A stretch of 64,000 nt of DNA. Origin: Nesterenkonia xinjiangensis (GTDB lineage Bacteria; Actinomycetota; Actinomycetes; Actinomycetales; Micrococcaceae). The stretch covers positions 372,001 to 436,000 of the forward strand of contig NZ_JACCFY010000001.1 of assembly GCF_013410745.1 (NCBI RefSeq), given 5' to 3'. How positions within the stretch are numbered: position 1 is the stretch's first letter; every line of letters begins with the position of its first letter. A model generated the notes under the pieces. It was not told the DNA's origin and did not search any database. It worked only from the letters and a program-made list of their open reading frames with translations. The position numbers were made by a program, and so were the translations under genes. This document shows positions 44,297-52,524 of this stretch, piece after piece.

Positions 44297-45561
44297 TGTT
44301 CGAGCAGACTCTCGAGCGTGGCCATCGCCTCGGCGGCGGCCTCCTCAGGTGAAGACTGCTTGCCGATCACCGCGCTCCACGCCTGTGCCATGCTGACCTG
44401 CACATCTCCCACCGCTTCGGGCGGCAGCACCGTATCCGGGTAGTTCGCCCCGAGCTCCGTGACGGTCTCGCTGAAGGCGGAAAGAATCTCATCTTCGGTG
44501 ACCAGATCGTCTTCGGCAGAGTCCGAGCGAGATGGCAGGGACCCTACGATCTCCAGCGCATGAAGCTGTCCCTCGGCGTCGAGAAGGGTGCTCTCGAGGT
44601 AATCCCATGCCAAGTCGGGATTCTCACTGTTGACGCCGATGCCCTGGCCTTCGCCGCCCAGGTACACCCCACCGCTCTCACCCAACGGCAGCGGCGCCAC
44701 ACCGTAGTCGAAGTCAGCGTCGGCTTCGGCGTTGCCGCGCTGCCAGTTGCCGTTCACGGCGAAGGCGGTGTCTCCGGAGGCCCATTCCTGGAACGGCACC
44801 GTCTGGTCCCACGTCACCGCTTCCTGGGAGAGCCACCCCTCGTCGACCCACGTCTCCGCGCGGGTCAGAGCCTCGACCAGTGCCTCTTCATCGGGGGACT
44901 CGTAGCTGAAGCCGGCAGCCGTGAGCCAGGGGTAGGCCTGCCATTCACCCTGGGAATTGGGCAGTCCGGTCAGCGTAATGCCCCGGTATCCGGCCTCCTC
45001 AGCGGCGCCCATGGCGGATTCGAGCTCGTCGATGGTGGTCGGCGGCTCCTCTCCGAGCTCGTCGAGGATCTCTGCGTTGTACCACAGCCCCAGCAGGTTG
45101 ACGTAGCCCTGGACGGCGTAGATGTCCCCGTCGATCTGGTGCAGCACGGATTCTTGGACGAGGTCGGCGTCGTCGAAGCTGTCCCAGTAATCGTTGATCG
45201 GGGTCAGCGCACCACCCAGGGCGATGATCGACGTCTCTGCGCCGTTGAAGAAGGCGACGTCGGGCCCTTCTCCGGCGCCTGCGGCGTTGACCAGGCGCGA
45301 ATTCATCTGGTCATAGGGGACGTAGACGTTCTCGACCGTCACGTCGTCGCGCTGCGCTTCGAACTCCTCGGCGTAGGTGTCCATCAGCTCCACCTGTGCA
45401 TCCTCGGACTGGTAGTGCCAGACGGTCAGCGTCTGCGGACCCTCCTGGGCTCCGGAGTCGCCGGGCGCGTCACCATCGCCGTCACCTCCGCAGGCAGTGA
45501 TCGTGAGCAGCGTCGCGACGCTGGCGATGCCTAGAGCTCGGCCGCCGTTGTTCGTTGACAT
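44293..45561 (-). CDS. Sugar ABC transporter substrate-binding lipoprotein (GH127 operon)
   Basis: 422-aa binding protein of family 1. Signal peptide with lipobox LLTITAC near residue 24, a Gly/Asp-rich linker, then LTVWHYQSEDAQVELMDTYAEEFEAQ and GEGPDVAFFNGAE, typical of CUT1 binding proteins. GGAGGA lies 5 nt before the ATG. Probable ligand: arabinofuranosyl oligosaccharides, inferred from the GH127 gene in the operon. Expression is probably controlled by the LacI regulator across the divergent promoter. Confidence 0.92.
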   Translation of the reverse strand: MSTNNGGRALGIASVATLLTITACGGDGDGDAPGDSGAQEGPQTLTVWHYQSEDAQVELMDTYAEEFEAQRDDVTVENVYVPYDQMNSRLVNAAGAGEGPDVAFFNGAETSIIALGGALTPINDYWDSFDDADLVQESVLHQIDGDIYAVQGYVNLLGLWYNAEILDELGEEPPTTIDELESAMGAAEEAGYRGITLTGLPNSQGEWQAYPWLTAAGFSYESPDEEALVEALTRAETWVDEGWLSQEAVTWDQTVPFQEWASGDTAFAVNGNWQRGNAEADADFDYGVAPLPLGESGGVYLGGEGQGIGVNSENPDLAWDYLESTLLDAEGQLHALEIVGSLPSRSDSAEDDLVTEDEILSAFSETVTELGANYPDTVLPPEAVGDVQVSMAQAWSAVIGKQSSPEEAAAEAMATLESLLEQ

Positions 45562-45604
45562 GAGTTCCTCCGGGTGCGAGTGCGAGCGGTGATGGAAACT
45601 TTTG

Positions 45605-45616
45605 GAAAACGTTTTC
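45605..45616. promoter_or_regulatory. Palindromic LacI-family operator
   Basis: GAAAACGTTTTC is a perfect 12-bp palindrome with the central CG typical of LacI/GalR operators. It lies 5 nt downstream of the -10 of the minus-strand importer operon, straddling the expected transcription start. Confidence 0.75.
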
Positions 45617-45620
45617 GGTC

Positions 45621-45649
45621 ACGCTAGCAGTGACATCACTCACATACAA
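45621..45649 (-). promoter_or_regulatory. Promoter of the GH127 importer operon
   Basis: Minus-strand TTGTAT (45644-45649) and TAGCGT (45621-45626) are spaced 17 bp, immediately upstream of the palindromic operator. Confidence 0.5.
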
Positions 45650-45709
45650 GGGTCGCTCTCCGGCGGTTCCAGGCTATTCTTGACTGACCAGCGATCAAGG
45701 ATGGGCTCA

Positions 45710-46738
45710 GTGAACGAAACAGAAGCACCGCTTCGACGGCGGGTGACGCTGCGGGATGTCGCCGCCCTGGCAGGCGTCTCGCCCAGCACCGCGTCGAAGG
45801 CCCTCAACGATCGTCCGGGACAGGTCAGCACCTCCACGAAGGAACGCGTTCGAGAGGTCGCCGAGAGGCTGGGCTTCACCCCCAATGCACTGGCTCAGGC
45901 CATGCACAGCAGCCGCACCGGCACGGTGGGGCTGATCACCGATGATCTGGAGGGCCGATTCAGCCTGCCGATCCTGATGGGTGCCGAGGATGCCTTCGGT
46001 GCGGGACGAACCTCAGTGTTCCTCTGCGACGGGCGAGGTGACCCCATCCGGGAGAGCCACCACCTCAAGGCCCTGGTCGGGCGGGACGTGGATGGCCTGA
46101 TCGTCGTCGGGGCGCGCCCCGACGCCCGGCCATCGGTCAGTCACCGTGTGCCCATGCCGGTGGTCTACGCCTACGCGCCCTCCGAGGACTCGCAGGATCT
46201 GGCCGTCGTGCCGGACAATACGCGTGCCGGCGAGCTGGCAGCTGAACACCTCGTGGCGATGGGCCGTACCCGTATCGCCCACATCTCCGGTGACCCCACA
46301 TATTCTGCCGCCCAGAACCGTGCTGCCGGCATCGCGACGGTTCTGGACGCCCATGGCCTGGAGCAGGTCGGGCCCACCCAGTTCGGAGCCTGGGATGAGC
46401 CATGGGGACGAGCCGCGACTCGCAACCTCCTGGAGCACCGCACCGCAGTGGATGCCATCATCGGAGGCAGCGACCGCATCACCCGGGGAATCATCGAGAC
46501 CGTGCGAGCCTCGGGCAGGGAGATCCCCTCCGACATCGCCATCGTCAGTTTCGACAACTGGGAGCCCCTGATCAGTGGGTCACAGCCCAGTCTGACCAGC
46601 GTGGACTTCGGCTTCAAACAGATCGGCCGACGCGCGGCGCATCTGCTGTCTGCCGCGTTGGACGGGCAGCCCCCCGCACAACGTGTCGAGACGGTCACTC
46701 CCAAGCTGGTGATTCGCAATTCGTCGACCGGAACATAG
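45710..46738 (+). CDS. LacI-family transcriptional regulator
   Basis: 342-aa repressor. N-terminal HTH VTLRDVAALAGVSPSTASKALNDRPGQVSTSTKERV, hinge FTPNALAQAMHS, then a type I periplasmic-binding-protein sensor domain (GTVGLITDDLEGRFSLPILMG ... IIGGSDRITRGIIETVRASGREIPSDIAIVSFDNW). I prefer the GTG at 45710 because AAGGA lies 8 nt upstream; the in-frame ATG at 45701 overlaps that AAGGA. It is divergent from the GH127 importer operon and is the natural ligand-responsive repressor binding the palindrome at 45605-45616. Confidence 0.92.
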   Translation: MNETEAPLRRRVTLRDVAALAGVSPSTASKALNDRPGQVSTSTKERVREVAERLGFTPNALAQAMHSSRTGTVGLITDDLEGRFSLPILMGAEDAFGAGRTSVFLCDGRGDPIRESHHLKALVGRDVDGLIVVGARPDARPSVSHRVPMPVVYAYAPSEDSQDLAVVPDNTRAGELAAEHLVAMGRTRIAHISGDPTYSAAQNRAAGIATVLDAHGLEQVGPTQFGAWDEPWGRAATRNLLEHRTAVDAIIGGSDRITRGIIETVRASGREIPSDIAIVSFDNWEPLISGSQPSLTSVDFGFKQIGRRAAHLLSAALDGQPPAQRVETVTPKLVIRNSSTGT

Positions 46739-46764
46739 CCATGCCAGCTGCCCGACACTCACCA

Positions 46765-46835
46765 TGAGCACCCCGCTCAGTACCTCCGGACCGCCTCCGG
46801 GTTGGTGTGGACGTCGCGGCGCACCTCGGCGGCGA
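46765..46835 (-). repeat. 71-bp direct repeat, copy B (3' end of the intact DUF3817 gene)
   Basis: Same-orientation match to 40507-40577 with five mismatches over 71 bp. It includes the DUF3817 stop codon at 46777-46779 and 12 bp of flanking sequence beyond it, so the homology runs past the gene end. Confidence 0.85.
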
Positions 46836-47283
46836 TGCGACGCTCGACGATGAAGCTCAGGAACGGCACCACCCCGCCCAGCACGATGGTCACCAGCCGG
46901 GAGAAGCGCCAGTTCATCAGGAACCAGAGACGGAAGCCGGCGATCACGTAGACCACATAGATCCAGCCGTGCACCACGGCCGTCCAGTAGGAGATTCCTG
47001 TGCCGTCGACCACTGACTCCTTCGGATGGAAGCCCAGCGTGTTGTCTGCGCCCGCAGCCGTGGTGCCGCCGGCATAGAGCTCGTAGCCGAAGCCGTAGTC
47101 CATGATCATCTTGGCCACCAGGATCAGCAGCATGATCCCGGTGGTGAAGGCGAAGATCTTATAGAAGGTCAGGGAGCCGTTGATCTGCTGCATCGTGCCC
47201 TGGAAGCGGCGCTTCTGCGGGCGCTTCGGCGCGGCGGGCACCTCGGGTGCGGTGCCCTGGAGGGATCCGGTGTTCTCGGTCAT
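46777..47283 (-). CDS. DUF3817 integral membrane protein
   Basis: 168-aa membrane protein of the DUF3817 family: a cytoplasmic basic/Pro-rich start, then about three hydrophobic segments (FAFTTGIMLLILVAKMIMDY; WTAVVHGWIYVVYVIAGF; LVTIVLGGVVPFLSF) and the end FIVERRIAAEVRRDVHTNPEA. Function unknown. Its ATG overlaps the SURF1 stop (ATGA). In related actinobacteria this gene usually sits close to guaA. The 3' end carries the repeat that marks insertion of the sugar cassette. Confidence 0.88.
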   Translation of the reverse strand: MTENTGSLQGTAPEVPAAPKRPQKRRFQGTMQQINGSLTFYKIFAFTTGIMLLILVAKMIMDYGFGYELYAGGTTAAGADNTLGFHPKESVVDGTGISYWTAVVHGWIYVVYVIAGFRLWFLMNWRFSRLVTIVLGGVVPFLSFIVERRIAAEVRRDVHTNPEAVRRY

Positions 47284-48173
47284 CGTGCGTCCTTCTCGTC
47301 AAGCGTGCGTGCCGCCTCATCCGTGGCGGTCTGTTCGGCCTGCTCCGGGCTCTGCCCGGACTCGATCGCGGCCAGGTACTCGAGCCGCCACTGCTCCTCC
47401 CACTCGGTGTCGAGCGCGGAGGCCTCCTGCTCCTTCTCGTGGGCGTCCTTGACCAGGCGCCACCAGAGATAGAAGGCGAAGCCGGCGAAGACCACCCACT
47501 CCACGGCATAGAACAGGTTCAGCCAGTTCACCGAGGAGCCCTCCGGCTGTGGCCCCACCCAGACCGGCTCCAAGGGCGAGGCCGGGTCCTCGGCACCGAT
47601 CTCCTGACCGGAGGCGTCGACGACGTCGAAGGCCACCAGGAACCCGGAGTAGGAGGGCAGGTCCCAGACGTTGATCAGCTCCGCCGGAGAGAGGCTCGAG
47701 AAGACGTGTGCGGCCTCGCGCTCCCCCGGGATCGGCGCCTCCGGGGGCAGCAGACGCCCCTGCAGCTCGAGCTGCCGGCCGGCCGGCAGGGAGTCCACCG
47801 CGTCGACGTCGTCGGTCCAGCCGCGCACCACCGGGATCACCTCATCCGCCGGGGCACCGTCGACGGCGAAGGCCCCGACGACCCACCAGCCGGACTCGCC
47901 GTCCTGCAGGCGCTCATCGATGAGCACCTGGGTCTCTTCGATGAACTCGCCGGAGAGGGTCACGATGCGGTCCGCCTGCTCCAGGGCCATCGGCTGCTCG
48001 GGCTCGTGGACCTCGGTCAGCGGGACCGGCTCCTCGGTGATCTCCTCCGAGGGAGCACTCTCCGTACGGGACTGGCCGAACTGCCAGGCGCTGAGCACCA
48101 CGAACACAGTGGCCAGGATCAGGGCCAGGGCGAGCATCGCGATCCACTTGGGCTGCAGCGCGGTCTTGAGCAC
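47280..48173 (-). CDS. SURF1-family cytochrome oxidase assembly protein
   Basis: SURF1/Shy1-like protein of about 297 aa that helps assemble heme-copper oxidase. Seen: an N-terminal transmembrane helix after LKTALQPKWIAMLALALILATVF, the WQFGQS motif (W-Q-x-x-R/Q-type), the GWWVVGAFAVDG and VVRGWTDD segments, and a second helix NWLNLFYAVEWVVFAGFAFYLWW. The C-tail is charged. I choose the GTG at 48173 because TATCCT lies 6 nt upstream with no Shine-Dalgarno motif (leaderless pattern) and conservation begins there. The frame stays open to 48290 but is not conserved-looking. Confidence 0.85.
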   Translation of the reverse strand: MLKTALQPKWIAMLALALILATVFVVLSAWQFGQSRTESAPSEEITEEPVPLTEVHEPEQPMALEQADRIVTLSGEFIEETQVLIDERLQDGESGWWVVGAFAVDGAPADEVIPVVRGWTDDVDAVDSLPAGRQLELQGRLLPPEAPIPGEREAAHVFSSLSPAELINVWDLPSYSGFLVAFDVVDASGQEIGAEDPASPLEPVWVGPQPEGSSVNWLNLFYAVEWVVFAGFAFYLWWRLVKDAHEKEQEASALDTEWEEQWRLEYLAAIESGQSPEQAEQTATDEAARTLDEKDAR

Positions 48174-48185
48174 CGCACCAGGATA
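48174..48185 (-). promoter_or_regulatory. Leaderless -10 element for the SURF1 gene
   Basis: TATCCT at 48180-48185 (minus strand) is followed by GGTGCG and then the GTG at 48173. Confidence 0.45.
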
Positions 48186-48298
48186 CGCGTGACAGCTGCG
48201 ACCCGCTCCAGAGGCTCCGATTATTTCTACTTTCGGTAGAAGAAACCCCAGGTCGTCACGAAGATGACCCCGATTGGTGACGAGGAGCACGCTGGTGT

Positions 48299-48310
48299 CA
48301 GTATGGACCC
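48299..48310 (+). promoter_or_regulatory. Leaderless -10 element for the VOC gene
   Basis: CAGTAT (48299-48304) is followed by GGACCC and then the ATG at 48311, the same spacing and the same GGACCC as before the 5-FCL gene. No Shine-Dalgarno motif is present. Confidence 0.4.
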
Positions 48311-48955
48311 ATGATGCGCTTGGATCACGTCTCTTATGCGGTCGGCCCGGATGGCATGGACGCCACGGTCGAGAGGATCGTCCATGAGCTGGGCGTGGAA
48401 CGAGTCAAGGGTGGTATCCACCCGCGCTTCGGCACACGCAGCTCGATCATCCCGCTGCGAAACCGCCAGTACCTGGAGATCGTCGAGGTTCTCGACCACC
48501 CCTCCGCCAACAAGGCACCGTTCGGCCAGGCGGTGCGCAACCGCTCCCAGGTGGGCGGCGGCTGGATGGGCTGGTGCGTGACGGTGGACGACCTCTCCCA
48601 CTTCGAGGAGCGGCTGGGCCGCAAGGCCGTGCCGGGCAATCGCAAGTTCCCTGACGGCCAGGAGCTCACCTGGCAGCAGATCGGCATCAAGGGTCTTATC
48701 GCTGACCCCCAGGTGCCCTATCTGCTCCGGTGGGACGAGGGCACCGAAGACCTGCACCCCTCCCAGGCCTACCCGCCGCAGGCGGAGCTGGTGCGGCTCT
48801 CCATCGCCGGTTCCCCGGACCGGGTGGCCGACTGGCTGGCCTGTCCCAACGGCGATCCCTTCCAGGACGTCGCAGTGGACTGGGTGGCCCCCTCGGGCAC
48901 GCCCGGGCTCATGTCAGTCACCTTCCGGACCCCCAAGGGCGACATCACCATCTGA
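48311..48955 (+). CDS. VOC/glyoxalase-like domain protein
   Basis: 214-aa protein of the glyoxalase_3-like VOC group. Seen: the opening MRLDHVSYAVGPDGMDATVERI, FGTRSSIIPLRNRQYLEIVEVLDHP in the first beta-alpha module, GGGWMGWCVTVDD in the middle and a second beta-rich module. The His in LDHVSYAV and Glu in YLEIVEV are candidate metal ligands. Substrate unknown. There are two adjacent ATG codons (48311 and 48314). Convergent with the next gene. Confidence 0.85.
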   Translation: MMRLDHVSYAVGPDGMDATVERIVHELGVERVKGGIHPRFGTRSSIIPLRNRQYLEIVEVLDHPSANKAPFGQAVRNRSQVGGGWMGWCVTVDDLSHFEERLGRKAVPGNRKFPDGQELTWQQIGIKGLIADPQVPYLLRWDEGTEDLHPSQAYPPQAELVRLSIAGSPDRVADWLACPNGDPFQDVAVDWVAPSGTPGLMSVTFRTPKGDITI

Positions 48956-48986
48956 TCAGTCGGCCCCTGCGAGCCTCGCCTGGACT

Positions 48987-50156
48987 TCAGGCGGGGTCGG
49001 ACAGGTGCCGGCGGGCGCGCTCGAGCACAGCCTGCGCCGCCTGCTCGGCGCCGTCGGAGAACGGCTCCCGCGGGCCGGCCAGTTCCGCGCCGCGAGCGTC
49101 CATGGTCTCCAGCGCTGCGGTGAGCCGGGCGCGCAGACGGTCGACGTCGTGCGGGCCCTCCAGCTCCTCGCGCAGACCCCAGCCGGCATCGGCGGCGCGC
49201 ACCGCTCGAGTGCGCAGCGCCTGCTGCTGCTCGGGGCGCAGCCGACGCCGCGAGCGACGGGCCGCCCCGCGGAGGGGCTCCTCACCGGCAGGTCCCTCGG
49301 TGAGCCATAGGGCCGGCACCCCGGCGGGCACCCAGGTGTGCAGGGCCCGGAATCCCGGGACTGCCAGCGCCGCCACGGTGCGAGCCACCAGTTCAGGCGT
49401 CAGCCCACCGGCGACCTTCTCGGCTCCTGCGGGCACGCGCCGGGCCACGGCGCTGTCCAGCAGGGCGACAGTCCACTGCTTCTGATGCGCAGCGAACCAC
49501 TCCAGGGCCAGGTCCTCGGCCGCGGCGGCGGTGTCCGGGCTCAGCCCGGCCAGATCCACGACCACCGTGGGCCGTGCGGTGGCGTCTCCGGCGAGGTTCG
49601 CCTCGGCGTTCTGTGCGCTCCCCGCGGCGGCATCCAGCACGGCGGCGTCCAGCACGGGGTCCACCTCGACGCGGCTGTGCGCGGCGGTTCCGGAGGAGCG
49701 TGAGGTGAGGCGGCCGTCCACCAGCTCACCGACCTCGATGGTGAGTTCGGCGGTGCGCGGGGCCGCTCCGCTGCGCTCCTGGGCGTCCATCGCGGAGACG
49801 ACGTCGACCCACGACACGCCGTGGGTGCGACGCAGCCGGTCCAGCAGCCAGGCGGGGAAGTCGCCGTCGACCACGAGAACGTCCGGCTCGAAGCCGCCGA
49901 TGAGCCGGTCCAGGCGAGGAAGGAGGTAGTCCTTCGCCCACGTCTCGGGATCCATGTTCAGCCGGCGCGCCGAGCCGATGCGCTGCAGCGGGAAGGGCGG
50001 ACCCTGCGGCCCGGGCGGCTCGGTGGAGGACAGCGTCGCCATGACCACGTCGGCCTGGCTGTGGAGCTTCTCTCCGATGCGCGTGAGGCGGCGCAGGGTG
50101 CCGGTGACGGCGTCGTCGTCGCTGAGCAGCAGCACGCGGGGACGGGTGTGCGGCAT
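48987..50156 (-). CDS. GT-B-like protein of unknown substrate (putative glycosyltransferase)
   Basis: 389-aa protein that I cannot place in a named family. The N-terminus RPRVLLLSDDDAVTGTLRRLTRIGEKL and FEPDVLVVDGDFPAWLLDRL look like the first Rossmann half of a GT-B glycosyltransferase. Later, VPGFRALHTWVPAGVPALWLTEG resembles a donor-site loop. The C-terminal about 100 residues are Arg/Glu-rich and helical. AAGGA lies 8 nt before the ATG. It lies 44 bp downstream of the nucleotide-sugar dehydrogenase on the same strand and is probably cotranscribed, so it may transfer the uronic acid that enzyme makes. Confidence 0.55.
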   Translation of the reverse strand: MPHTRPRVLLLSDDDAVTGTLRRLTRIGEKLHSQADVVMATLSSTEPPGPQGPPFPLQRIGSARRLNMDPETWAKDYLLPRLDRLIGGFEPDVLVVDGDFPAWLLDRLRRTHGVSWVDVVSAMDAQERSGAAPRTAELTIEVGELVDGRLTSRSSGTAAHSRVEVDPVLDAAVLDAAAGSAQNAEANLAGDATARPTVVVDLAGLSPDTAAAAEDLALEWFAAHQKQWTVALLDSAVARRVPAGAEKVAGGLTPELVARTVAALAVPGFRALHTWVPAGVPALWLTEGPAGEEPLRGAARRSRRRLRPEQQQALRTRAVRAADAGWGLREELEGPHDVDRLRARLTAALETMDARGAELAGPREPFSDGAEQAAQAVLERARRHLSDPA

Positions 50157-50200
50157 GGTTCGTTCCTTCGTCTCGGCGAGATGTCGTCCAGCCCTGGGGC

Positions 50201-51520
50201 TCAGAGTCTCTCGATGCCCTCAGCAGTGGTCGCTCCACGCGTGTCGAAGAGCAACTCCGCAGACGCAGCAATAGCTTCCAAGTCATAGACCGCATGCGGC
50301 TGCAGAACCACCACGATATCCGCCTCCCCCAAAGCCTCATCCAGATCCGGAACCCGCTGCAGCGACCCACCACCCACAAACCAGGTCTCCACATACGGAT
50401 CATGAAAAGACACCAACGCCTTCTTCTCCCGCAGCACCTTCGCCACCGGCACCGCCGGAGACTCCCGCTGATCCGCAATATCCGGCTTATACGTCACCCC
50501 CAACAACAACACCTTCGACCCATTGAGCGGCTTACGCACCTCATTGAGCGCCTCACCGATCCGCGCAGCCACATACGTCGGCATCGAGTTGTTGATCTCC
50601 TGAGCCAACTCCACGAACCGGAACTGATACCCCAGAGTCTTACGCACCTGAAAGCTCAAATAATTCGGATCGATCGGAATGCAATGACCCCCCACGCCAG
50701 GACCAGGAGTGAACTTCTGGAACCCGAACGGCTTCGTCCCAGCCCCCCGGATCACCTCCCAGATATCAATGTCCAGATCATGACAGAACCGCGCCATCTC
50801 ATTGACCAACGCGATGTTCACATGCCGATACGTGTTCTCCAGCAGCTTCGCCGTCTCCGCCTCCTTGGTGCCCGAGACCGGCACCACCTCCTCGACGAAC
50901 CGGCCATAGAACCCCGACGCCACCCGCGTAGCCTCCGCAGAAAGCCCACCCACCAGCTTCGGAGTGTTCGTGATCCCATACCTCGTAGACCCAGGATCCA
51001 CCCGCTCCGGCGAGTAGGCCAACAGAAAGTCCTCACCATGGACCAGCCCTGAAGACTCCAGAATCGGCAGCACCACATCCTCAGTGGTCCCCGGATACGT
51101 CGTCGACTCCAGAATCACCGTGGTCCCCGGCACCAGATGCTCAGCAATCGTGCGCGCAGAAGCCTCCACCGCCCGCAGATCCGGACCACCCTCCTCACTG
51201 AGCGGAGTCGGCACACAGATCACAATCACCGAAGCCCCCGCCAGATCCCCCGGATCCACACTGGCCCTAAACCCCTGGGAGAGCATCACCGCGACATCCT
51301 CATCACTGAGGTCATCCACATGCGAGACACCAGCGTTGAGCTGATCCACCAACGACTCCGAGACATCAAAACCCACCGTGGGAATCCCCACCGCCACAGC
51401 CGCCTGAGCCAACGGAAGACCCACATACCCCTGCCCCACAATCACAGCAGGACGCTCGTGGGCGTCCTCGGCGCCGGTGACTGAGAGGGCGTCGGCAGGG
51501 TGATTCGATGCAGGTGTCAC
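50201..51520 (-). CDS. Nucleotide-sugar 6-dehydrogenase (WecC/TviB/UDP-Glc DH family)
   Basis: 439-aa UDP-sugar dehydrogenase that oxidises C6 of a UDP-hexose or UDP-HexNAc to the uronic acid. Seen: the NAD motif VGQGYVGLPLAQAA, VPTPLSEEGGPDL, ESTTYPGTT, AYSPERVDPG, NTYRHVNIALVNEMA and the catalytic cysteine in PGVGGHCIPIDPNYL. The WecC/TviB/WbpA subgroup fits best, so UDP-GlcNAcA or UDP-ManNAcA is as likely as UDP-GlcA. The GTG at 51520 has AAGGA 6 nt upstream. Third codon positions favour G/T (TTG, TAT, GAT, ATT, CGG), unlike neighbours, suggesting a separate origin. It opens the uronate side of the ATP-grasp locus. Confidence 0.92.
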   Translation of the reverse strand: MTPASNHPADALSVTGAEDAHERPAVIVGQGYVGLPLAQAAVAVGIPTVGFDVSESLVDQLNAGVSHVDDLSDEDVAVMLSQGFRASVDPGDLAGASVIVICVPTPLSEEGGPDLRAVEASARTIAEHLVPGTTVILESTTYPGTTEDVVLPILESSGLVHGEDFLLAYSPERVDPGSTRYGITNTPKLVGGLSAEATRVASGFYGRFVEEVVPVSGTKEAETAKLLENTYRHVNIALVNEMARFCHDLDIDIWEVIRGAGTKPFGFQKFTPGPGVGGHCIPIDPNYLSFQVRKTLGYQFRFVELAQEINNSMPTYVAARIGEALNEVRKPLNGSKVLLLGVTYKPDIADQRESPAVPVAKVLREKKALVSFHDPYVETWFVGGGSLQRVPDLDEALGEADIVVVLQPHAVYDLEAIAASAELLFDTRGATTAEGIERL

Positions 51521-51617
51521 GCAGGTCCTTCGTTCCGAGGGGGTCTCCACCGGGGAGGCGTCCTCCGTCCGGCTGAGCCCACTGTATCGCCCGCAGCTGA
51601 GACTCCTGAGATGCGCC

Positions 51618-52524
51618 ATGCTCGTGATCGCAAGTTGCCTCAGAATGCGCTCCGAGCACGCACGCGAGCCGGCCGAGAATCGTCCGCGAAACGGGGAGGT
51701 CCTGATCGCAACGATCGCGCTCGTCGTCTTCGCGCTGATCAACGCGCACCGCGGCGGAGGCCCAGCCCGGCTGCAGTCCTTCAGGCGTATGCTCATGCCC
51801 CTTGCGATGGCCAGCCTCCTGGTCGACACGTGCTCCCTCACCCCGGGGCACGCTGCAGAACCTCTCTCCGGCGTGCCCTCCTGATGTGGTTCCGTGGGCC
51901 GGAGTCCTCACCATCGTCGTGCTCGCCCCATGGGCCATCATCGGATTCGACAACATTCCCCAGACTGCGGAGAAGCTCCGGCTTTCCCCGGCGAAGGCCT
52001 TCCGACTGATCGTCGGCTCCCTCATCCCAGCGACGGCGGTCTATCGCGCGATGATCGTCACCACCACGGCCGGAGCCCCGTGGCAGGCGGAGCAGGAGCG
52101 GCAGCCGGTGTGGGGCCTGGTTCACCGTGGCCGTCTGACTGATCGCTCCATGGTTCGGCCGCACAGCGCTCACCTGAATGGTCGACATGGCGTCCATCGG
52201 CTTCATGTTCGCCTTCGCGCACGCGTGCCTCTGGGCCAACCGGATGTTCCGCTGGACCGGTCAGCCCGAGTGGGTAGAGCCTGCCGCGTCGACCCCTCTC
52301 AAGCTGCTGGCCGCGGCCGGGCTCCTGGTGGCCCTAGCCTTCACCGTGCCGCTACTCGCGCCCCGGTTCTCCGGCACAGCTGACCGTCCCGCCGTTCGTC
52401 GCGCTCAGCGCGTGGATCCCGCTCGGTATGGTGCTCTTCGCGGGCCAGAGAAACCACAGCCGCACCGTTACCGACGAGGTCGACACTGCGGTGCTGGCGG
52501 CGGCCCGACCGCGCCGGGTCAGGT
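51618..52524 (+). pseudogene. Broken APC-superfamily amino acid permease
   Basis: Three reading frames successively show pieces of one APC-type permease. The first holds helix IATIALVVFALINAHRG near 51700. The next frame holds VPWAGVLTIVVLAPWAIIGFDNIPQTAEKL (from about 51895). A third frame holds MVDMASIGFMFAFAHACLWANRMFRW (from 52178), preceded by in-frame stops at 52136 and 52175. A final shift gives VALSAWIPLGMVLFAGQ and a stop at 52522-52524. With at least three frameshifts it cannot make a transporter. It occupies the gap between the dehydrogenase and the ATP-grasp genes. Confidence 0.75.

Larger units (their letters stand above)
40507..46835. mobile_element. GH127/arabinose cassette bracketed by 71-bp direct repeats
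   Basis: Between the two direct repeats lie GH127, two permeases, a binding protein and a LacI regulator. One repeat is the 3' end of the DUF3817 gene and the other is a displaced partial copy. This is the footprint left when DNA inserts at a gene's 3' end and brings its own replacement end. There is no integrase or transposase, so the mechanism may have been homologous recombination or the recombinase has been lost. Confidence 0.55.
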
